Positions 37,101 through 49,100 of a stretch of DNA of 64,000 nt are shown piece after piece. Both the position numbers and the translations under genes were made by a program. How positions within the stretch are numbered: the stretch's first letter is position 1; every line of letters begins with the position of its first letter. Under the pieces are notes generated by a model. That model worked only from the letters and a program-made list of their open reading frames with translations, was not told the DNA's origin and made no database searches. Source of the stretch: Acridotheres tristis (taxonomy: Eukaryota > Chordata > Aves > Passeriformes > Sturnidae). The stretch covers positions 89,796,347 through 89,860,346 of the forward strand of contig CM072887.1 in assembly GCA_037013685.1 (NCBI GenBank), written 5' to 3'.

Positions 37101-38019
37101 AGATGTTCTAAAGTGATCTTTATAGTAAGGGAAGTTTGTGCATCAGTTTGTAGTTGAAATTAACTCTGCTTCCATTTCTTCCATGTTAAAGCAACAATAC
37201 CTCTGAGACCATTTTATGTCTTTTAAATTGATTTTTTCCTGTTCTCCTCCAAGAAAAAGTTATATTATCATTAACTTCCTGTAAACATCTATTATTATAT
37301 TGCAATTTGTAAGAAACTTGGTTTCTTTTCAAAGTGATCTATCCAAAGTATTTTCTCACTAAAGAGGAATAAAAAAGCCCCACAGAACCTGAACTATGAA
37401 CTGCTTTAGAGAAAATTAATTTGGTGTCACACTAGATTTAAGTTTGTTTATGTGTTAATTCCTCTGAAAAATTTGATATGGTAAACCACACTGTGGTATT
37501 TGGTTTATTTATCATTCAAATCCTGGAGAGCACATTTTAGAACCTTCTCTTTTTTATACATGGTTACCATTAAAGAATAAACTTTTTAGAGTTTCCCACC
37601 TGAGAAAGCACTGAAGTGATGATTTATAACTCCTCAGATAATCTATTCCTTTGTTATATCATGCACAGTTGTAAAGTGCTACGATATAAAATTAAGAGCA
37701 AAATCAGGACCTTAGGAAGAGATACACATATTGCACAGAAATTCAGTAAAGCAAATATTTTTCAATGCATATAGCAGCCAGAAATTCCAATGGAGGAAGA
37801 CATAGTAGACATATAGCCTCGTGTAACCAAATGACAGGCAAAAGCTGTATACAGCCCTTTATCATCAGGTGGGGAGATGTAAATAATGGAAGTGAGCCAC
37901 CAAAGGGACTATTTCAGTGTAATGTTATGAAAGAATCATTAATTCTTCAGTAGATTTCCATTCTGTCTTAATTTTTTTCCTCAGTTTAATCTAATAAATT
38001 CCATCAATAAGTAAAATCA
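34166..38019. other. AT-rich sequence, no gene seen
   Basis: Holds the second copy of the short duplication at 35417-35470 and an A-rich patch at 35325-35356. Frames are short and unrecognised. Confidence 0.5.
35417..35470 (+). repeat. Short local duplication, copy 2
   Basis: Direct repeat of 33540-33597 with a 21-base exact core at 35427-35447. The flanks do not match further, so the copied segment is short. Confidence 0.55.
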
Positions 38020-38077
38020 ATAGGAGTTGGACTCAATGGTCCTTGTGGGTCCCTTCCAATTCAGGATATTCTATGAG
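38020..38077 (+). mobile_element. CR1 3' terminal fragment
   Basis: AGTTGGACTCAATGGTCCTT, then GTGGGTCCCTTCCAATTCAG, then ATATTCTATGAG is the last 58 bases of a CR1: the GGACTCGATGATCCTT-like block, the TCCCTTCCAACTC block and the ATTCTATGA tail. Only this stub remains. Confidence 0.8.
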
Positions 38078-41000
38078 TCAATCTTGAAATGTAAATAATA
38101 TGAAATAAGTATATGACAGAATAGTTGTGCCATATACATAGATACATAGAGAGGTGGGACTCCTAGCTGGGCTAGTTTTGAACATTGAGGGGAGTGTGAA
38201 TTATTGTTATAGTGACAGTGGGGTGCAGTTTGCTGGTCATGAAAAGAATTCATTAAGTCCTCACAGCATCAGTTTGCTGCAGGGACTGTGTTCACAGTGG
38301 TGCCAGACAGAACACGGAGCACTCACAGCCTTTGGTGACATCAACCAGAACAACCTCGAGCACCCTGTGCCAGTGCTACTCTCAACATGGCAGCACTGCA
38401 CATCAGAACAGGGATTTAGATTTATTTCACTCGTTTGGTTTAAGGGCATCAGACTCTGGGCTTCTCCAAGGCTACTAATTTAATTCTGGACTTTGCAAGC
38501 TTTGATTCTTCTCTTGCTTCAGTTTGTGTGAAATGTATAGAAATAGATATTACAATGAAATGGAATATCCTGTAATAGCATATTTGTTCCATACATGGAC
38601 AAGAAAATGAATCCAGTATACAATAAACCTATGATCTGTGCCCATTGAAAAGAGCAAGTGGCATAAGCATTGTGATTAATCACCCATTGAAACAATCAGA
38701 GGATACAAATGGTGTCTTAAAAATTGAAGTGACAAGCAAGCTGGTTCATTACGGGTTTCTTTCAAACAATTATCATTTTCCATTGTTATTTTTCTCCTGA
38801 CCTGTCTAAATGGCCTGGTGTGGAGACTTTTCCTTCACTGTCACAGACTGTTGTTTCCTGCCTGTGAAATCTCACACCTGCATGGCAAAGACAAGGATAC
38901 AGAGCCCCACCATGGATATGGAGCAGTTTTCCAGCCATGCTGCCTCCCCCTGTGGCTGTTTTACCCAGAGAGTTAGAGAGGATTAAGAGTAACTGACAGG
39001 TTGCTGTCAGATTACCAGTTTGAATGTAAGAGTCACACCAGAGACATGGAAATAGTTCCTTTCTGTGATCCTGAAGGGCTTTCATAAAAAAAAAAAAGGC
39101 TGAATTTGTCCATTACAAACTAAAAATATATTTTAAAAAGATGTTGGAACTTAGTGCTTTGCACAATAGCAGTGACTTTTTTCACTGTGTCTTCTTGTTT
39201 ACAATATCTTATTTTGGCTCTACTAATTCAATCTTCTTTTTTTTTGTTATGTTTTTAGGGCAATTTCCTGTTTCTCTTGGTATACTCAATATTTCAAGGT
39301 TAGCCTACTTTGTGATGTTAGGCTTTATGTATATTGATCCACACTCTTAACAATTTCATCTTACTTGTGAATTACATCCTCATCTTCCACTAATACTACA
39401 TTCATCTGACTTTTTTTTCCATTAGTCTGATTATTTTGCTGCTTTTAATGCTTTTACTTCTGCAAATGGATTTCTTGATTTTTTTTTCTGTTCACATAGC
39501 AGCTGCTTTATTCTTTTTCACTTGGTTTGTTGTTGTTCTCCAAGCTCTTCATACGCCAGCGTTAATTTATTTTTGCTTTGAATAGTTTTAACTTGAAAGT
39601 AGCAATGTGGAACCCTCTCATGGTAAAATTGTTGTCTTCAAAGAGGAACTTCAGGGAGGTTCACTAAACCAAGAATTGCAATGGGAATAAATTGTTGTTT
39701 TCATTTTCTTTCTATAAATTGCACTGGTAAAGAAGTGGTCTTAGCATGAAGACCAAGATATTAAGCCATGGTCTAAGTGACAATTTCATGCAACATTAAG
39801 TGCAGGAATAAGCAAGCAGATTCTCATTTCCAGTTTCTTTTCAAAGACATCTCCAAACATGCCTAGTTTTGCCTATTTTACTTTAGTATCTACGTGGTAC
39901 CATGTTTCAGCAAAATATGCCAAGGGAAGGCTTTATAGAGGAAGAAGAGCATGGAAATTGTCCTCCTCGCCATGCAGTGAGGTTGCAGCTTCACAAGGCC
40001 CTTCCATCACCATTTCGATGGAGTTCTTTCCTCTACTGTATGCAATGCATTGCTTGTATAATTTTCAAATAGATGCTTCTAAAGACAATAACTTGTTTTG
40101 GAGTTACCTTAGATTGTGTTGTTGTTCTGCTGACTTATGTTCTAATCTTCAGGTACATGCAATGAAGAAGTCAGCAAACAAAGTAGAAGGGTTGTCTGAA
40201 AGCATTGAGATTCTCATTAGGACGTGTGTCTGAGTGCTCTGCTGTTGGTGGCAGGTGAGGAGTATTGAGGAGTATTGAGTTCTTCAGTTCTCCAGGAGCC
40301 CTTTTTACCCTTCAGGTTTCCAGTAGAAAATCGACAAACCTGACCCTTCCCCTTTTCTCTCTCTCTTTCTTCAATCCTCTTTTATGGAGCAGAAGGTGAT
40401 TTGCAGCAACACAGAACACAGCAAAACAAACGCACCTAATTTTTCAGGAGGGTCTTGACTCAGCTTACACCTGTACTTTGAAGCAATCTTCTACTGATGT
40501 GTTCCAAAACACCCAGGCTGATTAATTCTATCTTTTTCTGTTAACTTAGTAGAGGTGATAGCTCCCACCTCTGTGCTGAGTCATTCGCAGATACTGCAAG
40601 AAATTTCAGCTGTCAGCATGATCTTTGATAACAGAAGACCAAATGTACCAGAAATTATACATTTTCCCAACTCCCAGTGTAGACTAGACCATATTCATTT
40701 TTGGAACAGTTATCAACTTGGTTAAAAATTTATATCTTTAAATCATTGTGGGTTTTGATAGTTCTAACTTTACCGTTATTGGAGCAGTATTTCATTCTTA
40801 CTGTTTCACAGTGGTATTCATCTTTTCACAAGTTCACTTGTTAACTCAACTCCTAGTTGAGGGAAACAACTCTAACCAGACTCTATTTTTTCCTTTTTTT
40901 TCATATTGATTCAAGCTCTATTTATCCACTTTGGTAACAAGACTACTCTTTAGACACATATGTGGAACTATCCTCTTTACGCCTCTGAAGCAATTGTATT

Positions 41001-44000
41001 TCTGGAGGAAATTCCATTTCCTTTCTTCTTTGTGGATTTTCTCTCTTAGGAGAAATTATGCATTTAAAAATTTAAGGAGACAGAACTGCCATTTTATTTG
41101 GAAAACCAGATTCTACTCCATTGTACTAATTGGCTGTATAATGTCATTTTGATAAGGCTTTGTTTCTAAAAAGAAACTATGCAGGATAAATCCATGTTTA
41201 CCAGCCTTGGTTTTATGTGGTGTATTCTTGCATTATTAATATAATTGTAATGGTCCAAGAGATTACTAGACCTGTGTTTCCATTCTCTACTAGTGCAGAG
41301 CAGAAAGAGAGAATCTTTGCTTACCTATAAGGGCAAGAAAAGATGTACCAGAGGGCTCTTGGACGAGAGAGGAAGTATAAAATATGTGGATGTGGCTGCA
41401 AAGGCAGCTGCATTTTAGATTGTTCTCCAATGCTTTGTCTTGAAAAGGCACTAGTTCATATTTAGGAGCATGGCAGACCTTGTACTGATAGTCTCAATAG
41501 GACGTTAAGACAAACACAAAGATAAGGCAGAGAAAGGAAAAATACTGTCATAACCTGAACTTTAAGAAAAACCACATTTGTATGGCAAATGCCATGCCCA
41601 AATGAATAAATAATTCAATGCAGTGAATAAATATAAGAGAAATTAAGGCAAAACACCTTTATGGGAGGAGTGGGTTTGAGGTAGAAAAACATCAGAAACT
41701 GTTCACTGAAATACTGAAGGGGATACTGAAACAGTTGATGATGGTATCGGGTAACAACCGATCATAGGCAGAAAAAGACTGCAGAGATGGAAGATTTTAC
41801 TTGAAACTTAAATGCACAAGACAGTGTAGCTATGTTACAAATCTTAAAACTATGGCATCCATAGATAACTCTTTAAAATATCTAGGTTTTATTTTTCCTT
41901 TCTGGGACAAGGAACTCCAGGTGATGGAAGGTATTATTGAGCAACAGATACTACTTTGCCAGAGCAGAGCAGAGCAGACTGTACTGTCCAGCAAGAGCAA
42001 CAAACCTAACCAGTTGGGGATTTACAGCAAACATATAGGCTAAATGAAAGAAACCATGGAAACAGAACATAGAAATCATCACATCAAATTTTAGCTACAT
42101 AAAAATTAGACATATTCTAACTGACCATCTGCAATTAGTGGAAAAAACAACTTTCTTTACTGGGTGAATCATTTCAATCTCAATCAAAGACAAGTGGGAT
42201 TAACAGCTTTCTAAAAATGCATACCCCTTTCTCCTGACAGCAAGTTTTAAAATTTTACTTTAGTGGGTAACTTTTGATTAATATTAGATGAAACAAAGGA
42301 ATTTTCTCAGTCTGACCATTACTCTGGAAAATAACATGGAAACGAGTAGAACAAAGTCTTGTCTTTCAGTCATGACCTTAAGGTTTTGAATCAAAACCAC
42401 TTTTTGTCCTAAAATGATTTCTGAAATGAAAGAAAAAAAGAAATTACAAGCAGTGATTGAGCAGAAATCTTCATTGAAAAAGGTAACTGCATTTTGGCTA
42501 GCAAATGTAAAGACATCCAGTGCACAGAAACTGCATAAGGATGCAACCATTCAACTGCCACATTTGCAATGATGTTATTAGATTAATGACCAATTCAATT
42601 CCAGCTGGTACACAGAGTCATCTGCAATGTAATTCAAGCAACACTGATAAACTGCAATATTAGATCAATGACCAATTTGATTCCAGATGGGCTGTGGAGC
42701 CAGACACAATATAATCCTAACAATTCTGATAAGCAGAGAAATATTAGTGTTATAACGATGACACTAAAACTATCTGAGGCCAGCCCAAAAATGCAGGCTG
42801 TTAATAAGGTGCCATAAAACAGTGCTGTTTGGAGCTTGGAACTTGCTTCTGACAGACAGAAGCATCACTTGCTACAGGCAGGAAGAGCAATGAACTGAAC
42901 TGGTCAGAATATAAAACAAGACCATCCTTAAATGCAGACAGAGCTTGTTGTTCCAGCAATCTGAAGAGAGCCAGGAAAGCAAATATTCAAGAACAATTTC
43001 ATTTTCCTTCCTCCACTAGATAGTCCATAGGCATCATGAATGCGAAGTTAATTTACCCCAGTGCAAATATGCTCTTTTTTATTATATTAAAATAGTTCCT
43101 GGCACCTTGAATTTAATGAACTATCATCTATGAAAATGTTGCCACACTGACATACAGGCCAGTAGTTGAATATGCTTACAGACATGATTAGTATTATGCA
43201 GATCCTCCAAAGTGCACTGGATCACACTAGGAGGATTGGCGGCCATCACAATTGTATCTGATGCTGATGTTTTAAAGGACATAGATTCCAAGAAAAGCTA
43301 TGTCCAGAACCATGGTATTATACTAAAACAAATTATAAATAGACTTTGGAAGCCTGATGTTAAACTGAGTTCAATGAGGTTGAAGCTAATCAGAATCAAT
43401 CCCTTGTTTATATATGTTTACCTTTTAGGGACCATAGTAATATACAGACAGAAACCAAAGCAATTCAAAACTTACAACCCGTAAGACATTAATAGATGTT
43501 TTCATATTTGGTACACATCATCAGGAGTCTCAAAACCCTTAAAATATTAGCATAGCATAATGCAGCATGGCATTTCCAGCAAACTAAGTTGAACAACAAA
43601 ATATCACACCAGATCTTAAGAAAAGAGCAATTAAGCAGAGCACCTAGAGCTCTCTGAGTGGTGAGTCCTCAGAAAGAATCACAGCTTAAAGAGACCATAC
43701 TGCTTAGCACTTTTAGCAATTTCCAAACATTGCAAAGCTAACAGGCTCAAACTTTCAAAGGAAAAATGAGAGTCCATCCACCCAAGAATTGCAGAAGATT
43801 GTGCTTTGTTTCCCAGGAAACTTTGAAACTGACCGGTTGAGCTCTGCTTGTCCCACAGCCCCTGGCACATAACCTTCAGTGTCTCTCAGCTTCTAAGATT
43901 CATTCTGTATGCTGTTCATGTTTTCTTGTCTTGATACAACATTTGGCTTCACTGATTCTGCCTACACCATGGTACCTGTTAATCATATTTTTTAGAAGCA

Positions 44001-44554
44001 GACTCTGGGGAAGGCACTCAGGTAAGAACTGTGACCAAAGGACTGAAACATACCTAACACAGTTCTGTCGAGTAAAAGGTCACAGGAAAATTCAAGTGAT
44101 TCAGGATTAGATGGGAATGACATGGAGAACTATCTTTCAGATGTTAGGGACTTATAAGTATTGGGAAGGCAGAGTTAAGAGGCATGGAGAAGAAAAGAGT
44201 CTCCCCCTGTAAGTGTTGAATCATCCTAGCACATTTCCTAGAGACTAGTAACACCTTGCAGAGATCCACAGGCCTGTAAGATATCCATCAGAAACAGAAC
44301 AATGTTTAAAGGAAAGAACAATTTAATGGGATTTTGTATGAAAGGGTAGAGGTTACAGAGATGAAGTACTTTAAATAGATGTCAGTAGCACTTCTGCAAC
44401 AACATCAGTTGAGAGAAAAGCTGTTTTATATTTTTAAAGAATTGATGTAGAAGGAGCAACATGCCTGAAAAATCTGTATGCAAGCAGCAAGGTACAAGAT
44501 GGTTCAGAGAGAGAACAGGATAAAACTTATATTTTCCTTGGCACCCTTGTGGGG
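38078..44554. other. 6.5 kb AT-rich stretch, no gene seen
   Basis: Contains an A-run at 39087-39097, the diverged 82-bp tandem duplication at 42576-42741, and a 124-codon unrecognised frame at 39859-40233. No named repeat. Confidence 0.5.
42576..42741 (+). repeat. Diverged tandem duplication, two ~82-bp units
   Basis: Unit 1 (42576-42657) and unit 2 (42658-42741) both begin TATTAGAT(T/C)AATGACCAAT, share a GATTCCAG/AATTCCAG block about 25 bases in, an AATRTAAT block mid-unit, and end with a TGATAA(A/G)C segment. A third TATTAG follows at 42742. Unit boundaries are inferred by eye. Confidence 0.75.
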
Positions 44555-44954
44555 CATTTCTCATAAGGAAAGGCTGAGGTAACTATGATTGTTTAGCCTA
44601 GAGAAGAGAAGAATCATGGGGAATTTAATCAATTTCCTTCTGAAGGGAAGAATGTAAGGCAGACAAAGCCAGACTGCATTCTTTGGTGTCGAGTGGTATG
44701 ACAAGAGGGAATGGGCACAAACCAAAATCCATAAGGTCCTGTCTGAACATCAGGAAACACTTCTTTACTTTGAAGCTGACTAATTACTAGCAGAAGTAGC
44801 CTAGAGATTTATGGAGTCTCCATCTCTGGAGATATTAAAAATCCAGTCGGCCATGGTTCTGGGCAAACAGCTCTAGGTGGCCCTGCTGAGCAGGAAAGCT
44901 GGATCAGATGATCTCTGGCTGTACCTTCAAACCCCAGCCGTTCTGTGTGATCCT
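44555..44954 (+). mobile_element. CR1 LINE, 5'-truncated 3' end
   Basis: Opens with AAGGAAAGGCTGAGGTAACT and continues with GTTTAGCCTAGAGAAGAGAA (end of ORF2), a GGGAATGGGCACAAACC block, CTGAACATCAGGAAACACTT, a TGGAGTCTCCATCTCTGGAG block, and the 3' non-coding CTCTAGGTGGCCCTGCTGAG, ending TTCTGTGTGATCC. All these are in the order of an avian CR1 3' end on the plus strand. Indels and stops break every frame, so it is inactive. The minus-strand frame at 44809-45084 is an antisense shadow. Confidence 0.93.
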
Positions 44955-45964
44955 CCATGTCAGACTCCCTGACTGGACAGAAATAGTACTCCTGAAAGAA
45001 AGGCAAAGTAATCACACAAGGAAGGCAGAATGCATGAAGTTGGCTCTGATCCTTCCTTTGGTCAAGGTCTAAACCTGGGCGCAACCTTCAAATAACATTT
45101 TCCTGCTTCAAAAATAATTGGATTCAGCAAAGGAATCAGCATGACATTTTTCACCATGGCTTTGAACATGACCTTGAACATTTCCCACATTTCAGACAGT
45201 TCTCAGTTGAGATTGGTAAGCTAAGGATCCACTGGTTGGGTGTCACATCATATTCAGTGAATTCCCCTACACACATATACACCCACACACCCACACACAC
45301 ACATACACACACAGACGTGGTTTATGGAAGAAGAAAATCATATAATTTGTAATTTTTTTCTTTTTTTCCCCTACTTTCCACTTAAGTTTTGCTTTGGAGA
45401 TTCCATAATTAACTTCTTTTAGTGAAGACAATTGATTTGTATTTTAAAAATGATTGTTTGTCTAAGGGCTAGCTAAGTTAAATAATATATACATTCCATT
45501 CCCTCAGACCAAACAAAGGAGAAAATGAAAAAAAGAAAAACAAACAAAATCAAGAAATTTAAATTAACAATTACTGTAATTGAGTACCCCAAATTAAAAG
45601 CTTTAAAACATCCCAAATCATTATTTTCATTTCAATTATTTTATTTTTAATGTAATCAGAATATAAATTGCATAACACTGCAAGAATACTCCTTTATCTT
45701 AAGAGAGCCTTACCTTATTGTGCTCTCTCCCAGTTACAATTAAAGCCACAATCAATTTGATGACCAAAATAGTCGCAGGATGTACTGCCATGGTTATCAA
45801 TAGAAGAAATATTATCTACAGAGGAAAGTTAAATCCATTTGGAAATGGAAAAATACCTAAAATAAATATCCTGAATATAATTACACAGATTATCTCTTCA
45901 CAGAGCTGTCCAAACACTTCTTGCTTTCTGTTGTATATTCTATTCCTTTTATTCTCTTAGATAT
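44955..45964. other. AT-rich sequence with a CA microsatellite, no gene seen
   Basis: Contains the CA tract at 45269-45313 and A-rich patches near 45520-45545. No frame or further repeat recognised. Confidence 0.55.
45269..45313. repeat. (CA)n microsatellite, interrupted
   Basis: About 45 bases of CA dinucleotides broken by TA and CC steps, for example ACACACATACACACACAG at the right end. Likely length-polymorphic. Confidence 0.9.
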
Positions 45965-46122
45965 GGATGCATCATCCCTGGAAAGGTCCAAGGTGAGGCT
46001 GAATGGGACTTTGAGCAACCTTATCTAGTGGAAATTATCCCTGCCCATGACAGGGGCTTTGGAATCAGATGATCTTTAAGGTCTCTTCCCAAACCATTCT
46101 CAGATCCTATGATTCTATAATT
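45965..46122 (+). mobile_element. CR1 3' terminal fragment
   Basis: Reads GGATGCATCATCCCTGGAAA, then CTGAATGGGACTTTGAGCAA, a TCTAGTGGAAATTATCCCTG block, GCCCATGACAGGGGCTTTGG, a GATGATCTTTAAGGTCTCTT block and the tail CCTATGATTCTATAAT. This is the final ~158 bases of a CR1 subfamily with the TTTGAGCAACCT 3' region, distinct from the copy at 44555. Non-coding and inactive. Confidence 0.92.
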
Positions 46123-49100
46123 ATGCATACCTGTTTTGTGATCTGATATGAATGTTCTTCTTCCTATAATCTTTGTCCTCTCAATAGGAAAAAAAAGAAT
46201 TACTGAAAATGCAACAAGACCACATTTTTCTTCAACCTCATAAAAAATATTCATATGTCTAGTCTTTGTAACTGGGTTAATAAAATTTCATTTGTTTAAT
46301 TATGACTCTTTCTGAACATCATCTGTAAGACTGCAGATGTAAGACTGAGAAATGGACCATGGCATGTCCTTAGACGCTGAAAACATACAATTCAGAATTC
46401 CATTTTGTGCAAAACGGACAAATTCTCCTTTCATTTACATCAGTACAATCTTGCAATTCTGCTCAAATCAATTCACCTTTGTTTAGCTGAGAGTATATAT
46501 TTGTGCTAAAATGTAGTTCATTCCTGCATATGATCAGAGGAGGGACTTCAAACACCTGTCTTTAAGTTCCTAGTCTACGATGTTTAGCAAAACACTGACA
46601 TAAGGATGGAAGGAAAAAAACATTCTAGTCATTTTTAAAGTACCTAGGTGACCTTAATCAAACTCTCAAAATTACAACTCATTTTCCTCAAAAAGAAAGG
46701 AAGATAAATCCACAGATTGGGAGTTATTTTTGAGACATGTTTAAGAATTGTTTACAGGAGCAAAAATAAATTATACGATCTCCGTAAGTTTCTGACAAGA
46801 CAACCATCAACAACCTCACACTCTGAGGTAGCCACTAGGCAGTGAAAGGTAAGCAATACATTCCATTTATACTTTGTCCTTTTCTGACCTGTTTTATGGC
46901 ACAAAATATGTCACCTCAGGCTCTCCACAGGAACTATGGTTACTCAGCACTGTTGGAAATGTATCTAAATCTATAAACTGTTGACTGTAATAATGTAATA
47001 GAAAGATACAGCTAATTACAGCACTGTAGACTGAAGAACAATGTTTATTCTTTCTTTGGACGCTGAGAGAGAGGAAGAATGGAAAAAGGAATAAAAATAT
47101 ATTGTTCTACTTAACTGCTCTATGTTTCATCTGTTTCTAAGGTGAATCAGCCTCTTTACAGATAGTCTTTCTTTACCTGGCAAGTGTCCTCAGATACAGG
47201 GAGTTTGGTCCTCAGGATCTGCACCAATGGCTGTCCAATTTGCACTGCTGTTCTGGGCTTTTTCCTGATTATCCCTCTGGAACTGAGTCATGTAACACAT
47301 TTCAAAACTCAGTCATCTTAGTTTGATGGCCTTCTTGAAGGTCCACCCTTCTTTCATGGAGAGCAGCTTCAAGACCTCATGCATACCAAGCAAAATATTT
47401 ACTGGAACTGCTCCAGATATAATGGGTTTTTTTATTACTTCTTGAGCAGTGGTCTTAGGTACTTTTAGAATTTGCTTTTTTCCAGCTTGTATTTTTGCCT
47501 AGATTCCTTGATCAAAAGAGCGATTCCAAGTTCAGGTACACTGTGCTTAGAAATAAAAAGAAAACATAAAGCGTTAGTCTAAAGCAAAAAAATTAGAACA
47601 TCTTTCTTTGCACATACTTTTTTTAAAAAGAGAGATAGAAAAGCTGCTTCTTATATTTCCTGATCATACAAAACTAATCCTCATATGCCTTATGTCCATG
47701 CCAATGTTCATGCAAACAGGCAAGATTTGAAACACCTTGAAGATCAAAAAACAAATGGTTTAGGATACCAATGAATGAAGGATTCTAAAGGGAAGGAAAA
47801 AAAGAGACTTCTATATTGCATCACATATATTCTGCAAAGAGAGCAAAGGATCAAGCTTTCATTATAATGACAGGAATGTGGCTCAAGCTGACAAAAAGAG
47901 AAGAAGGAAATATTTCTCATTGAGTGATTTTGAAATTAAATCAACGCTGCAGTTTTCACATGAAAAGCAACAGGCAGTTAGAAAGTTCTCAGAATACTGG
48001 CAAATAAACTGATCTGAATAACTGATTTTTCAGCACTATGACTGACTAAAAAAGTTAAAATTGCATGAGGTTAACCTGTTATTTTAATTCTTTAGATTTT
48101 ATTGCAGAAATAAAGCCTTTTTTTTCTCCTTTGCTGTTCTTTTGTGGTAAACGAAATTTTTAATCATGTTCCAAATGAACCAATTGATTTATATATATTT
48201 ATCTTTTTATTAGAATTAAATATTGATATATTAATTTCAACACACTTGTTAAAGTATCAGAATTAAATGTTTCAACAGTCACAATTTTTTTCTTTTTTTT
48301 TTCCTGCCAAAAGTGTTTGTTGAATTCGGTTTACAACCAATTTCAGCTAAGCCAAATTTTCAAGATTCCATTTATAATTGATTTGCTAAAAAGCTTTTTC
48401 TTGTGCTTTTTCTAGTAAGCTTTCTGCTGTCCAACACCTTTGTTGGATATTCAGCAACTTCTACACATGTCAATGTAGAATGCTTAGGTATAAACATTAT
48501 TGAGAGGGAAGTGTAGCCTTTTTTCAAATCCCCTGCAGTTCTCCAATCCCATAGGTTTGGTATCAGAGCCTTTTCCTGAGGATTGCTGTTACAATCTGCG
48601 TTTTGGTCAGAGAGAGCAACCATTCCATAGCTGAAGAGCATTCTGCCCTGCTATTGTACCCACGATGGACACAAGTACAAATCCTAAGAGAAAAGTGTCT
48701 AGATGCAGGAAAGATGATGTGATTCACCTTAACATCTTGTCCAATAGTGCCCTTCATTTTCTCAGTCATGTTAGGATTTGAAAGCTACACTTTCTGAGGT
48801 TCTATGCATTCTGAACATCGATGTCAGTTGTGCCACAGAACAGACATAAAAGCAGTATACAAGGGTATAATAAAGTCAAATGCAGTGTCAGCACCAAAGA
48901 TACCTAGGATAGATACTGACCCTTAAATGTTCTAAGCTTTGAAGTTATTTTTGAAAGTGGTCAGCAGGTCATTCTTTCACATACTTTCAAAATAGAGCGT
49001 AAATTGGAAGAATGCACTAAACCAGGAGCGGAAAAGTCAACATACATCAAGGAGCACAGATCGATTTCTCTACCAAACAGGGAGGGAAAGCATGCTTTTC

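Noticed and set aside
39859..40233. 124-codon plus-strand ORF
   Set aside because: No recognisable motif, no splice or promoter context; length is within chance for 64 kb on six frames.
42576..42741. CRISPR-like array
   Set aside because: Two diverged 82-bp units without conserved repeat and unique spacers, in a vertebrate genome; simple tandem duplication explains it.
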